In this document: positions 8,557-17,288 of the stretch, piece after piece
Position numbering within the stretch: position 1 is the first letter of the stretch
How the letters are laid out: each line of letters starts with the position of its first letter
NCBI GenBank assembly: GCA_947503175.1
Contig: CANNCO010000001.1
Coordinates: 1,488,001-1,552,000, forward strand
From: an uncultured Paracoccaceae bacterium
GTDB lineage: Bacteria > Pseudomonadota > Alphaproteobacteria > Rhodobacterales > Rhodobacteraceae
DNA length: 64,000 nt
Direction: 5' to 3'
Notes under the pieces: generated by a model
Told to the model about the DNA's origin: nothing
The model's input: the letters and a program-made list of their open reading frames with translations, nothing else
Database searches by the model: none
Program-made: the position numbers and the translations under genes

Positions 8557-10347
8557 CAATGGCCAGATCACAGGGATCAGGGCCGAGGCCAGAAGACCGA
8601 CACTCAGGTTCAGCGGAATGCCCACCTTCAGGAAGTCGGTGAACCGGTAGCCGCCGGGCCCGTAGACCAGCATGTTGGTCTGATAACCGATGGGTGTCGC
8701 GAAACTGGCACTGGCCGCCACCATGACGGCGACGACCAGAGGCCGCGGGTCGATGCCCAGCGCCGTGGCCAGCCCGATCGCGATCGGCGTCACGACAACC
8801 GCCACCGCGTTGTTCGACACAAGCTCGGTCAAGACGCTGGTCAGAAGGTAGATCGACCAGATCAGCAGAAAGGGCGGCAGCCCCCCAAGCGTCGGCGCCA
8901 TTGTCTCGACGATCAGCTTCACCGCGCCCGACGCGTCCAGTGCCGCCCCGATGGCCAGCATTGCGAAGATCAGCGCCAGAAGCCGCCCGTCGACAAATCC
9001 GAACGCCTCGTCGGCATCGATGCAGCGGGTCAGCAGCACCACCGCAACCGCCAGCACCGCCAGAAGAAAGATCGGCGCCACGTTGAAGGCCGCCAGCCCC
9101 ACGATCCCCAACAGCGCCAGAAGCGCCACCGGCGCATGGCGGCGGCGATAGGCCCGTGCCGAGGGCTGCGCCACATCCACCAGTTCCATATCCTGCGCCA
9201 GCCGCCGGATGTCCTCGGGCGCGCCCTCCAGAAGCAGCGTATCGCCCACGCGCACAACCAGGTCATCCAGTTGCCGCCCGATATTCTGGTTCCGCCGATG
9301 CACCGCCAAGGGATAAACGCCGTAGCGCCGCCTGAGCCGCAGCGAGCCCAGGGACCGCCCCACCATCCGCGCACCGGGCGTGATCAGCACCTCGACCGTC
9401 GTCGTCTCGACCGATGACAGCTTGTCGACGATCCGAAGCGCCGGGTTCTGTTGCAAACCCAGAAGTTCGGTCATCTCGGTGCGCAAAACGACCCGGTCGC
9501 CGGGTTCCAGCAAGACGCCCTGAAGATTCCGCCGGAGTGACGCGTCTCCCCGCAGAACATCGATCAGACGCACGCCATCGCGCCGGAACAAATCGACCTG
9601 GGTGACTTCCTCGCCGATCAGCGCACTGTCTTCCGGCAGCGCCACCTCGGTGAAGAACTTCATCTTCGACCGCGCACTGAGCATATCCGCCATGCTCTCC
9701 CGCTCGGGCAGAAGGCGCGGCCCGATGAACCGCAGATAGATCATCCCCCAGATCACCAGCACGATGGCCAGGGGTGTTACCTCGAAGATCGTGAACGCCG
9801 CCAGCCCGTTCGACCGCGCCACGCCATCGACCAGAAGATTGGTCGAGGTTCCGATCAGTGTCAGCGTTCCGCCAAGAATCGCACCATAACTCAACGGTAT
9901 CAGGAGCTTCGACGCCTGCGTGCCCAACCGCCGCGCCAGTTGTACAAAGACCGGGATCATCACCACCACAACCGGCGTGTTCGACACGACCGCCGAGGCG
10001 ACGACCACAAACCCCATCATCGCCGCAATCGCCGTTTTCGGGCGCAGCGCCGCCTGCCGCTCGGCCCGGCCGGTGAACCAGTCCAGCGCACCCGTGCGCA
10101 CCAGCGCCCCCATCACGATGAACATCGCGGCAATCGTCCAGGGTGCGGGGTTTGACAGCACCGACAGAGCATCGGCATAGGGCAGAATGCCGAGGATCAG
10201 CATCGCCGCGACCCCACCGATCGCCACCACTTCGGTGGGATAGCGTTCGCGCACGAACATCACGAACATCACGGCGACGACGGCCAGCGATACAAGCGCC
10301 TCGGTCATCGGGCCGAAGGTGAAAAGCTCCATGCGCGTCCCTGCCAA
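8548..10347 (-). CDS. SLC13 family permease with RCK_C domains (copy 2)
   Basis: A 599-residue inner-membrane permease with the same plan as the copy at 3.2-5.0 kb. Two hydrophobic halves surround about 200 central soluble residues with two RCK_C domains (GDRVVLRTEM and VRVGDTLLLEGAPED segments). Transport-domain motifs include VVSNTPVVVVMIPVF and LVSNNAVAVVVTPIAIG. The family transports dicarboxylates, sulfate and related oxyanions. Its convergence with choline sulfatase makes sulfate or a sulfated osmolyte an attractive but unproven substrate. The final Met-Pro-stop is supplied by a 3'-end repeat shared with the neighbouring DMT gene. Confidence 0.92.
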   Translation of the reverse strand: MAGTRMELFTFGPMTEALVSLAVVAVMFVMFVRERYPTEVVAIGGVAAMLILGILPYADALSVLSNPAPWTIAAMFIVMGALVRTGALDWFTGRAERQAALRPKTAIAAMMGFVVVASAVVSNTPVVVVMIPVFVQLARRLGTQASKLLIPLSYGAILGGTLTLIGTSTNLLVDGVARSNGLAAFTIFEVTPLAIVLVIWGMIYLRFIGPRLLPERESMADMLSARSKMKFFTEVALPEDSALIGEEVTQVDLFRRDGVRLIDVLRGDASLRRNLQGVLLEPGDRVVLRTEMTELLGLQQNPALRIVDKLSSVETTTVEVLITPGARMVGRSLGSLRLRRRYGVYPLAVHRRNQNIGRQLDDLVVRVGDTLLLEGAPEDIRRLAQDMELVDVAQPSARAYRRRHAPVALLALLGIVGLAAFNVAPIFLLAVLAVAVVLLTRCIDADEAFGFVDGRLLALIFAMLAIGAALDASGAVKLIVETMAPTLGGLPPFLLIWSIYLLTSVLTELVSNNAVAVVVTPIAIGLATALGIDPRPLVVAVMVAASASFATPIGYQTNMLVYGPGGYRFTDFLKVGIPLNLSVGLLASALIPVIWPLMP

Positions 10348-10418
10348 TGCCGCCCGGCCACCAGTCTGACCGCTTGCGCCGGCGTCCGCAAGCGCTGCCC
10401 TCCCAAGGCGTCGCGCGG

Positions 10419-10467
10419 TTTCATTGTTCCCGAAATACTCCCACCGGAGGCATGCCCGTCAGGGCAT
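10419..10467 (-). repeat. 3'-end repeat, copy B (contains DMT transporter stop codon)
   Basis: A second copy of the 49-bp element, with three differences from copy A at 8508-8556. The same hairpin ATGCCC-TGAC-GGGCAT carries the TGA stop of the DMT gene in the same reading phase, so this gene also ends Met-Pro-stop. The GC stem CCTCCGG(T)GGGAG and the TATTT tail follow. The repeat is directly oriented relative to copy A. Confidence 0.75.
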
Positions 10468-11364
10468 CGCTGCCATGCGCGGACGGGGCTGCACGAGGAA
10501 AAGCCCGGTAAACATCAGCGCCGTTGCAGCCCAGATCCAGCCCGAATAGCTCTCACCCAGCAGCACCATCGACCACGCAACGCCGAACCCCGTCACCAGA
10601 TAGCTGACCTGTACCGCAAACACCGCACCCGCCAAACCCACCAGCCAGACGTAACCGGAATAGGCCAGCGCATGCAGGACCGCACTTGTGACCAGCGCCA
10701 GATCGGCCACGCCCCAGGGCGGGCGCGGATCGATGAACTCCCCCGTGGCAATGGCGAGTGGCAGCGCAATTACCGCACCCACCAGCGATCCGCCCGCCAG
10801 AACCTGAAGCGGGTCCAGCCCCTCGGTCCCCCATTTCGCGACGACGTTGCCTTCAAGCGCGTAAACGAAGGGCGCCACCAGCGCCAAGGGAATGAAGGCG
10901 ACCATCGCCCGCTCGGGCAGGCTCGCTTCCGGCAGAACGATCACCAGCACGCCCGCAAGCCCCACCATCAGCCCGAACACCCGCCGGGTCCGGTAGGTTT
11001 CGTTCCCCAGCATCAGCGCCACGGGAAACGCGAAAATCGGCACCATCGAGAGAAGAATAGCAATCAGACCGGCGGGCAGATGCCGGACCGCCTCGTAACT
11101 GGCAGAGTTGGGAATGACCGTCCCCAGAACGCCGATGATCAGGTAAATCCGCAGATGCCGCAGCCCGAAGGGCATCTCCTTCCCACGCAGGGCATTGAGT
11201 ACTCCCAGAAACGCGGCCCCAATGGTCAGCTGCCAGAAAATCAGGCCCGGCGCACGATATCCTTCGCTCACCGCAAGTTTCGACAGTGGCTGGGTAAACC
11301 CCCAAATCGCGCCGACCACCAGAAGCCCCAGAAAAGGCACCAGCACGGCGCGCGACAGGGTCAC
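10459..11364 (-). CDS. DMT superfamily transporter (EamA)
   Basis: A 301-residue inner-membrane protein with ten predicted helices in two EamA repeats, typical of drug/metabolite exporters such as RhaT/YdcZ relatives. Internal-repeat positions are visible in LSMVPIFAFPVALML and VQVSYLVTGFGVAWSMVLLGE. No substrate can be named. Its start codon overlaps the stop of the upstream YmdB-like phosphoesterase gene by four bases (ATGA), so both are in one transcript. The 3' end lies in a 49-bp repeat that provides the stop codon and a hairpin. Confidence 0.88.
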   Translation of the reverse strand: MTLSRAVLVPFLGLLVVGAIWGFTQPLSKLAVSEGYRAPGLIFWQLTIGAAFLGVLNALRGKEMPFGLRHLRIYLIIGVLGTVIPNSASYEAVRHLPAGLIAILLSMVPIFAFPVALMLGNETYRTRRVFGLMVGLAGVLVIVLPEASLPERAMVAFIPLALVAPFVYALEGNVVAKWGTEGLDPLQVLAGGSLVGAVIALPLAIATGEFIDPRPPWGVADLALVTSAVLHALAYSGYVWLVGLAGAVFAVQVSYLVTGFGVAWSMVLLGESYSGWIWAATALMFTGLFLVQPRPRMAAMP

Positions 11365-12173
11365 AGGGCGGCCTCTGCCAGCCGTCCCCCCTGCCGGATC
11401 GCGGCTACCTTGACTGCAACGCCCGTCCGGTCATCGGTCTCGATGAACAGGCCTGACAGCGTCGCCTCGCCCATGGCAGGCGAAAACCGCCCCTTGGGCA
11501 TCCCGGTGATGAAGCGCCGCAAAGGTTCGTCCTTGTCCATCCCGATGACCGAGTTGTAATCGCCGCACATCCCGGCATCGGTCTGATAGGCGGTTCCACC
11601 CGGCAGGATCATCGCATCAGCCGTCGGCACATGAGTGTGGGTGCCCACGACGATGCTGGCCCGCCCGTCGCAGTAATGCCCCATCGCCATCTTCTCGCTC
11701 GTCGCCTCACAATGCATATCCACAAGGCTCGCCTGCACCATCCCGCTCCGGGGATGCGCCTTCAGGACGGCATCGATAGCGCTGAACGGATCGTCAAAGG
11801 GACGCTTCATGAACACCTGCCCCAGAACCTGCGCCACCAGTACCTTCCGCCCCCGGCCCGCCTCGAACACGCCCGCGCCGCGCCCTGGCGCATCCTTGGC
11901 AAAATTCAGGGGCCGCAGGATGCGCGGCTCCGACGCGATGAATTGCAGCATGTCCTTCTGATCGAACGCATGATCGCCCAGCGTGATCACATCCGCGCCG
12001 GCCTCCAAAAGCACCTTGGCATGCTGCCCGGACAGGCCCACACCACTGGTGGCGTTCTCGGCATTGATCACGATGAAATCCAGTTTCCAGTCAGCGCGCA
12101 GACCCGCCAGACGGTCTTTCACCGCCGCGCGGCCCGCCCGCCCCATCACGTCGCCCAGAAACAGAATTCTCAT
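11361..12173 (-). CDS. YmdB family (TIGR00282-type) metallophosphoesterase
   Basis: A 270-residue cytosolic metallophosphoesterase related to YmdB, a phosphodiesterase active on 2',3'-cyclic nucleotides in Gram-positives. Conserved dimetal motifs are LFLGDVMG, VINAENATSG, GDHAFDQ, HCEATSEK and VVGTHTHVPTAD. I started it at the ATG giving MRILFLGDVMGR; an upstream ATG would add 12 residues not seen in the family. The gene is translationally coupled to the DMT transporter through an ATGA overlap. Physiological role in alphaproteobacteria is not established. Confidence 0.9.
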   Translation of the reverse strand: MRILFLGDVMGRAGRAAVKDRLAGLRADWKLDFIVINAENATSGVGLSGQHAKVLLEAGADVITLGDHAFDQKDMLQFIASEPRILRPLNFAKDAPGRGAGVFEAGRGRKVLVAQVLGQVFMKRPFDDPFSAIDAVLKAHPRSGMVQASLVDMHCEATSEKMAMGHYCDGRASIVVGTHTHVPTADAMILPGGTAYQTDAGMCGDYNSVIGMDKDEPLRRFITGMPKGRFSPAMGEATLSGLFIETDDRTGVAVKVAAIRQGGRLAEAAL

Positions 12174-12364
12174 GGGATCAGCCCTATGGTGCCAGGCGCG
12201 CAAGGGCAAGCCGCAAGAGAGCCGCGGGGGCCCGCGTCCGGGCAGAAGCCGGCCCGTCCCCGAGGTGGCGCGACGACAGCGATGTCAGATCTCTATCCCA
12301 GGCCCGAGTGCGATCTACCTGTGAGGTAAAGCTGCGCATCCCGCGCAACCGGCCTTTGCGAAAA

Positions 12365-12826
12365 TCAGTTTCCGTCGAAGAAATCGCCCGGATTGAAACG
12401 GCCCAAATTGCCGAAGGCCTGTCGCAGGAAACCGATCCCTTGTGTGTTCTCGGTCGTCACACGGCGGGACAAGCGCACCACGCGGCCGCGTTCCAGTCCG
12501 AAGCGTTCGATGTTCGTCACGACGCCTGCATCGTCGAAACTGACGGCCAGAACCTGACGGTCGATCTCTTCGGGTGCGCGCCACGCGAAGTTCCGGTAGC
12601 GCGATTCGATGTAGTACCAGCCGCTTTCGCTGAGAATGCCCGAAACGCCGGGGCGCCCGATTGAACTTGCCACCGTATCGCGGGTATCGACACCGACGAT
12701 GACGTTCGCGAGGTCCTCTTCGGGCGGCATATAACCGTGGTCACGGAATGTAGCGCCGCAGGCCGCGAGGGCGATAAAGCACAGCGCGCAAAACAAAAGT
12801 CGGGTTGCCGCCGAAATCTGCACCAT
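12365..12826 (-). CDS. bamE: Outer membrane protein assembly factor BamE (SmpA/OmlA lipoprotein)
   Basis: A 153-residue lipoprotein. The signal peptide ends in a lipobox (ALAAC, lipidated Cys23). Residues 30-110 match the SmpA/OmlA fold, including the DTRDTVASSIGRP and WYYIESRYRNFAW segments typical of alphaproteobacterial BamE. It sits in the periplasmic face of the outer membrane as part of the BamABCDE beta-barrel insertion complex. I chose the ATG that directly starts the signal peptide; an open frame extends further upstream but with no signal character. It is divergent from the DUF177 gene across about 70 bases. Confidence 0.9.
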   Translation of the reverse strand: MVQISAATRLLFCALCFIALAACGATFRDHGYMPPEEDLANVIVGVDTRDTVASSIGRPGVSGILSESGWYYIESRYRNFAWRAPEEIDRQVLAVSFDDAGVVTNIERFGLERGRVVRLSRRVTTENTQGIGFLRQAFGNLGRFNPGDFFDGN

Positions 12827-12894
12827 GTCTGCCCCTTGCCAATCGCCATCCCTGCCGTTTATCCGCTTACAGAAGGAATGGACCCGGTTCAAGA

Positions 12895-13464
12895 ATGGAA
12901 CAGGATATGACCGCCGCCGTAACCTCCCGTACAATGCGCATCGCCGATCTTCCGACGACAAGGCACACTGCGTTCGAGCTTGCCCCCGATGTCGAGGTGC
13001 GGCGCGCGATTGCGGACGAACTTGGGATCGAAACCGTGAAGAAGCTGCGCCTTGCGGGCGAGATCGCACCCATGGGCAAGGCCGACTGGCAGTTGACGGC
13101 GCGGCTGGGGGCGACCGTGGTCCAGTCCTGTGTTGTCACCCTGAAACCGGTGACGACCCGCATCGACGAGGACCTGACGCGCATTTACCTGGCCGATATG
13201 CCCGAACCGGATGTGGAAGCGGATGCCGAGATCGAGATGCCCGAGGATGACAGGCTGGAGGCGCTGCCCGCAACCCTCGACCTGCATCGGATCATGGTCG
13301 AGGCGCTGGCCCTTGCCCTGCCGCTTTATCCGCGCGCCGAAGGTGCGGAACTGACCGAGGCGCAGTTTACTGAGCCCGGAACCGCGCCCATGACCGACGA
13401 GGATGCACGCCCCTTTGCGGCTCTCAAGGGCCTGCGGGACAAGCTTGGGAAAGACGGTGGATGA
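12895..13464 (+). CDS. DUF177 (YceD) family protein
   Basis: A cytosolic protein of about 189 residues matching the YceD/DUF177 family, which is encoded next to rpmF in most bacteria and in plants is needed for 23S rRNA accumulation. The conserved core VVQSCVVTLKPVTTRIDEDL and the acidic middle (DRLEALPATLDLHRIMVEALAL) are present. Two start codons four residues apart are possible (12895 or 12907); neither has a strong ribosome site. It heads the conserved DUF177-rpmF-plsX-fabH order, supporting a ribosome-assembly link. Confidence 0.9.
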   Translation: MEQDMTAAVTSRTMRIADLPTTRHTAFELAPDVEVRRAIADELGIETVKKLRLAGEIAPMGKADWQLTARLGATVVQSCVVTLKPVTTRIDEDLTRIYLADMPEPDVEADAEIEMPEDDRLEALPATLDLHRIMVEALALALPLYPRAEGAELTEAQFTEPGTAPMTDEDARPFAALKGLRDKLGKDGG

Positions 13465-13491
13465 AAGGCGCGGGAGCGCCCCAGAAAAGGC

Positions 13492-13519
13492 TTGCGCTTC
13501 ACCTGAATCGCAGTATGTT
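13492..13519 (+). promoter_or_regulatory. Possible sigma-70 promoter for rpmF
   Basis: TTGCGC and TATGTT are separated by 16 bases, about 110 bases before rpmF in the gap after DUF177. The match to consensus is moderate; a strong extra promoter for a ribosomal protein gene would be expected here. Confidence 0.35.
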
Positions 13520-13627
13520 CCGCGGCTCGCTGAAAAGAGATATTGGACATGGCCCCTGTCCTGAGTTACAGGGCTGTGCAACGATGAAACAGAGGGGCAA
13601 GATGCCCCGCCAGACCGAGGTTGAGAC

Positions 13628-13837
13628 ATGGCTGTCCCTCAGAACAGAGTTACCCGCTCCCGCCGGAACATGCGCCGCGCGCATGACGCATTGGTTGCCG
13701 CGAACCCGGCAGAATGCCCGAACTGCGGCGAGCTGAAGCGCCCGCATCACGTCTGTGGTGCCTGTGGTCACTACGACGATCGCGAAATCGTCGCACAGGC
13801 CGACGAGATCGATCTGGACGACGAAGACGCGGCGTAG
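13628..13837 (+). CDS. rpmF: 50S ribosomal protein L32
   Basis: A 69-residue basic ribosomal protein of the large subunit. The sequence starts [19 protein letters not shown] as in alphaproteobacterial L32 and contains two CxxC pairs (CPNC and CGAC), so this is the zinc-binding C+ form. The acidic tail [11 protein letters not shown] is typical of Rhodobacterales. A GAGG ribosome site lies 7 bases before the ATG. It is followed 29 bases later by plsX. Confidence 0.97.
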   Translation: MAVPQNRVTRSRRNMRRAHDALVAANPAECPNCGELKRPHHVCGACGHYDDREIVAQADEIDLDDEDAA

Positions 13838-13866
13838 CGCGCGTGATCCGCGCACGGGGCTGACAG

Positions 13867-14964
13867 ATGGCAGATGGCCAGACCAACGGGACAGCCCCGC
13901 ACGGACGCACCATTATCTCCGTCGACGCCATGGGCGGCGACCAGGGACCGGCGGCGGTTGTCGCCGGTATTGCCGCGTCTGCGCATAAGAACCCCGATAT
14001 CGGGTTCATCCTGCACGGCCCTGCCAAGGAACTGGAGCCGCTGGTCACCAAGCGGCGTCTGAACGACCGCTGCGAGATCCGCGACACGCGCGGCGTCGTC
14101 CGGATGGATGACAAGCCGTCGCAGGTGATGCGCAACGGTCAGGATACGTCCATGTGGTCGGCGATCGAAGCCGTGCGGAATGGCGAGGCGGAGGTCTGTG
14201 TCTCTTGCGGCAATACCGGCGCGCTGATGCTGTTGTCGGTCATGCGGCTTCGCAAGTTACCGGGCGTGAACCGGCCCGCCATCGCCTGTCTCTGGCCCTC
14301 GCGGAATCCCGAAGGGTTCAACGTGATGCTGGATGTGGGGGCCGATATCCGCGCCGACGAGCACGATCTTCTGCAATATGCGCTGATGGGCATGTCCTAC
14401 GCCCGGAACGGGCTGGGCCTGAAACGTCCGCGCGTGGGCATCCTGAACCTTGGCACGGAAGAGCATAAAGGCAGGGCCGAGTTAAAGGCCGCCCATGACC
14501 TCGTGGCGGAAGAAGCGCCGAAAGCCGATTTCGAGTTTGTGGGCTTCGTCGAAGGCGGCGATATTCCGTCGGACAGGGTGGATGTCATCGTCACGGACGG
14601 GTTTACCGGGAACGTCGCCTTGAAAACCGGCGAAGGTACGGCATCGCTGATCCGGGAGTTCCTCCATGATGCGTTCAAGGCCACGCCCCTGTCGCGGATC
14701 GCGGCGCTGTTGGCGCTGACCTCGCTTCGCCGGCTGGGCAAGCGCATCGATCCCCGCCGTGTAAATGGCGGTGTGTTTTTGGGGCTGAACGGCACTGTCG
14801 TCAAATCCCACGGCAGTGCGGACGCCACCGGTGTGTCGGCCGCCATCAAACTGGCTTTCAAACTTGCGCAGTCCGGCTTCAACGAACGTTTGGCCGCACG
14901 GGTTGCATCCGCCCCGCCCCCGCGCCAAGATGTGCCTGCGGATGGGGCTGAGAGCGGAAAATAA
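13867..14964 (+). CDS. plsX: Phosphate acyltransferase PlsX
   Basis: A 365-residue peripheral enzyme that converts acyl-ACP and phosphate to acyl-phosphate, the donor for PlsY in phospholipid synthesis. Signature segments ISVDAMGGDQGP near the N-terminus, CVSCGNTGALM and the ILNLGTEEHKG block are intact, and the length is normal. It lies between rpmF and fabH with only two bases separating its stop from the fabH ATG, the usual lipid-ribosome operon. The C-terminal ~20 residues are Pro/Ala-rich and probably disordered. Confidence 0.97.
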   Translation: MADGQTNGTAPHGRTIISVDAMGGDQGPAAVVAGIAASAHKNPDIGFILHGPAKELEPLVTKRRLNDRCEIRDTRGVVRMDDKPSQVMRNGQDTSMWSAIEAVRNGEAEVCVSCGNTGALMLLSVMRLRKLPGVNRPAIACLWPSRNPEGFNVMLDVGADIRADEHDLLQYALMGMSYARNGLGLKRPRVGILNLGTEEHKGRAELKAAHDLVAEEAPKADFEFVGFVEGGDIPSDRVDVIVTDGFTGNVALKTGEGTASLIREFLHDAFKATPLSRIAALLALTSLRRLGKRIDPRRVNGGVFLGLNGTVVKSHGSADATGVSAAIKLAFKLAQSGFNERLAARVASAPPPRQDVPADGAESGK

Positions 14965-14966
14965 CA

Positions 14967-15938
14967 ATGACAACACGCGCCGTCGTGCGGGGCATCGGGC
15001 ACTATCTGCCCGAACGTATCGTGCCAAACGTCGAATTCGAGAAGATCGTCGAGACCACGGACGAGTGGATTCGGTCACGGTCGGGCATTGAGCGGCGCCA
15101 TTTCGCGGCAGAAGACGAAACCACATCGCAGATGGCTGCCAACGCGGCCCGCGCGGCCCTTGCCGATGCCGGCCTTGAGGCGGGCGATATCGACGCGCTG
15201 ATCGTGGCCACGTCGACCGCCGATCTGACCTTTCCGTCGGCGGCGACCATGGTGCAGGCAGAGCTTGGCATGGAAACCGGCTATGCCTTTGATGTGCAGG
15301 CGGTTTGTGCGGGGTTCGTGTTTGCGCTGTCCAATGCCAATGCGCTGATCATCTCTGGCCAAGCCAACCGTGTGATGGTGATCGGGGCCGAAACCTTTAG
15401 CCGGATCATGGACTGGACCGACCGGGGCACCTGTGTCCTGTTCGGCGATGGCGCGGGCGCGCTGATCCTTGAAACGGGGACAGGTGACGGTACGACCGCC
15501 GACCGCGGCATCCTCTCGGTTGATCTGAATTCGGACGGGCGCCACCGGGACATCCTTTACGTGGATGGCGGCGTGTCGACCCAAAGCACCGGGCATCTGC
15601 GGATGGAAGGCAAGGAAGTCTTCCGCCATGCCGTCGAAAAGCTGGCCCAGACTGCCCACACGGCGTTGGAAAAGGTCGGGCTGTCGGGCGATGACGTGGA
15701 CTGGATCGTACCGCATCAGGCGAACCTGCGGATCATCAAATCGACCGCACAGCGCATGAATGTGCCGATGGAGCGGGTCGTCGTCACGGTTCAGGACCAC
15801 GGCAACACCTCGGCCGCATCGATCCCGCTGGCCCTTTCAGTGGGCGTGGAGCGGGGCCAGATCAAGACCGGAGACCTGATCGTGACCGAAGCAATCGGGG
15901 GCGGTTTGGCGTGGGGCGCGGTCGTCCTGCGGTGGTAG
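14967..15938 (+). CDS. fabH: Beta-ketoacyl-ACP synthase III
   Basis: A 323-residue cytosolic condensing enzyme that starts fatty-acid synthesis from acetyl-CoA and malonyl-ACP. The catalytic triad is visible: Cys114 in AVCAGF, His250 in VPHQAN and Asn280 in GNTSAAS. Length and motifs are standard. It follows plsX by two bases and precedes ihfA by 97 bases, where a separate promoter is likely. Confidence 0.97.
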   Translation: MTTRAVVRGIGHYLPERIVPNVEFEKIVETTDEWIRSRSGIERRHFAAEDETTSQMAANAARAALADAGLEAGDIDALIVATSTADLTFPSAATMVQAELGMETGYAFDVQAVCAGFVFALSNANALIISGQANRVMVIGAETFSRIMDWTDRGTCVLFGDGAGALILETGTGDGTTADRGILSVDLNSDGRHRDILYVDGGVSTQSTGHLRMEGKEVFRHAVEKLAQTAHTALEKVGLSGDDVDWIVPHQANLRIIKSTAQRMNVPMERVVVTVQDHGNTSAASIPLALSVGVERGQIKTGDLIVTEAIGGGLAWGAVVLRW

Positions 15939-15978
15939 GCAAAGCACTGCTTTTACGCAGCCTTGCAAGTTGTTGATA

Positions 15979-16008
15979 TTGACTCGGAAAATTCCGTTGC
16001 CCTATGGT
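15979..16008 (+). promoter_or_regulatory. Possible sigma-70 promoter for ihfA-merR
   Basis: TTGACT and TATGGT are separated by 18 bases, ending 28 bases before the ihfA ATG, in an AT-richer gap. The -35 is close to consensus. It would give ihfA a transcription start independent of the plsX-fabH operon. Confidence 0.4.
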
Positions 16009-16035
16009 TGCTTAATTGGCGCAAGGGGATGATAG

Positions 16036-16338
16036 ATGAGCGAAAAGACTTTGACACGTATGGACTTGAGCGAAGCGGTGTTTCGCGAGGTGGGGTTATC
16101 CCGCAATGAATCCGCACAGTTAGTCGAAAGCGTCCTGACCCACATGTCGGATGCGCTGGTGGCCGGTCAGTCGGTCAAGATCTCGTCCTTCGGCACATTC
16201 AGCGTCCGCGACAAGGCCGCCCGGATCGGCCGCAATCCCAAGACCGGTGAAGAGGTTCCCATCCACCCCCGCCGGGTCCTGACCTTCCGTCCGTCGCATC
16301 TGATGAAAGATCGCGTGGCGGCAGGCAACAAGCGGTAA
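16036..16338 (+). CDS. ihfA: Integration host factor subunit alpha
   Basis: A 100-residue DNA-bending protein that pairs with IhfB and acts in transcription, recombination and nucleoid structure. The HU/IHF core is clear: [21 protein letters not shown] and the arm sequence [20 protein letters not shown] with the intercalating proline. AGGGG 7 bases upstream of the ATG is the ribosome site. The merR-type gene follows after 4 bases, a conserved ihfA-merR pairing in this group. Confidence 0.96.
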   Translation: MSEKTLTRMDLSEAVFREVGLSRNESAQLVESVLTHMSDALVAGQSVKISSFGTFSVRDKAARIGRNPKTGEEVPIHPRRVLTFRPSHLMKDRVAAGNKR

Positions 16339-16342
16339 ACAC

Positions 16343-17104
16343 ATGAAAAAATCCCCGGACGCCTTCCGGACCATCTCGGAAGTGGCCGAGTGGCTGGATG
16401 TGCCGACGCATGTTCTGCGCTTCTGGGAAAGCCGGTTTTCACAGGTCAAACCTGTGAAACGCGCTGGCGGGCGGCGCTATTACCGTCCGACGGATATGCA
16501 GCTGATCGGCGGCATCAAGGTGCTTTTGCACGACGAAGGCATGACCATCCGGGGCGTGCAGAAGCTGTTGCGCGAAGAGGGCGTGAAACACGTGGCCGGG
16601 TTCTCGCAGCCTCTGGACTCCGAAACGCCCGAGATGATCGACATCGCGGCACGCGAACTGCCGGAAGAGGCAGAGGGCGAAAGCGATGTGATTGCAATTC
16701 TGCGGGAGGCCGAAGCCGCAGAGCCGGAGGCCGTATCCAAACCGGCCCCACCTGCCGAAGCGGATGCCGCGGAAGAAAAGTCCCAGGTTCTGTCCTTTGG
16801 TTCGGTCCGGGACCCGGCACCGGAACTGCCGCTTGACCCACCACCAGCGAAGAGCGAAGAGGTGGCAGAGCCTGCCCCCGAGCCGGAAGCCGCACCCGAA
16901 CCGGAGCCAGCGGCCGCGGTTATTCCGCCGACACCCGACGTTCCGGCCACCGATCCCGCGGATAACGCGCCGGCCCATGCACAGGAAGCCGGCCCCGTGG
17001 CAAAGCTGATCGCCCGGAACAGGTCGCTTCCGCCGCCCGATGGCGTCAAGATCGAAGAGGTCGTTGCGGCCCTCCGCGCGGTGCGCGACCGCTCTGCTTC
17101 CTAA
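16343..17104 (+). CDS. MerR family transcriptional regulator with acidic/proline-rich tail
   Basis: A 253-residue protein. The first ~75 residues are a MerR winged helix ([22 protein letters not shown], then [14 protein letters not shown]). The remaining ~170 residues are rich in Pro, Glu and Ala (for example [18 protein letters not shown]) and are probably disordered. No cysteine cluster for metals and no drug-binding domain is visible, so it is not a classic MerR sensor. A last short conserved block ([29 protein letters not shown], residues about 218-246) suggests a docking segment. It sits 4 bases after ihfA. Target genes are unknown. Confidence 0.9.
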   Translation: MKKSPDAFRTISEVAEWLDVPTHVLRFWESRFSQVKPVKRAGGRRYYRPTDMQLIGGIKVLLHDEGMTIRGVQKLLREEGVKHVAGFSQPLDSETPEMIDIAARELPEEAEGESDVIAILREAEAAEPEAVSKPAPPAEADAAEEKSQVLSFGSVRDPAPELPLDPPPAKSEEVAEPAPEPEAAPEPEPAAAVIPPTPDVPATDPADNAPAHAQEAGPVAKLIARNRSLPPPDGVKIEEVVAALRAVRDRSAS

Positions 17105-17156
17105 TTCCGGTTCCCCCCTTGCCCTGCCCGCCATATTGGGTATGTAAGGCCAGCGT

Positions 17157-17233
17157 CGGGCTATGGCGCAGCCTGGTAGCGCGTCCGTCTGGGGGACGGA
17201 AGGTCGCAGGTTCGAGTCCTGCTAGCCCGACCA
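17157..17233 (+). tRNA. tRNA-Pro (anticodon GGG)
   Basis: A 77-base cloverleaf with acceptor stem CGGGCTA/TAGCCCG, D arm GCGC...GCGC, anticodon stem TCCGT/ACGGA with loop CTGGGGG (anticodon GGG at 17191-17193), T arm GCAGG-TTCGAGT-CCTGC, discriminator A and an encoded CCA end. It reads CCC and CCU proline codons. Confidence 0.97.
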
Positions 17234-17239
17234 GTTCCG

Positions 17240-17270
17240 AACGCCCGCGCCCCCATGGTGGCGGGCGTTT
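17240..17270 (+). terminator. Intrinsic terminator after tRNA-Pro
   Basis: ACGCCCGC (17241-17248) and GCGGGCGT (17261-17268) form an 8-bp GC-rich stem around a 12-base loop, followed by TT, seven bases past the tRNA CCA end. The dcd start lies 18 bases beyond it. Confidence 0.75.
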
Positions 17271-17288
17271 CGCTGCCCGGAGAATGCG

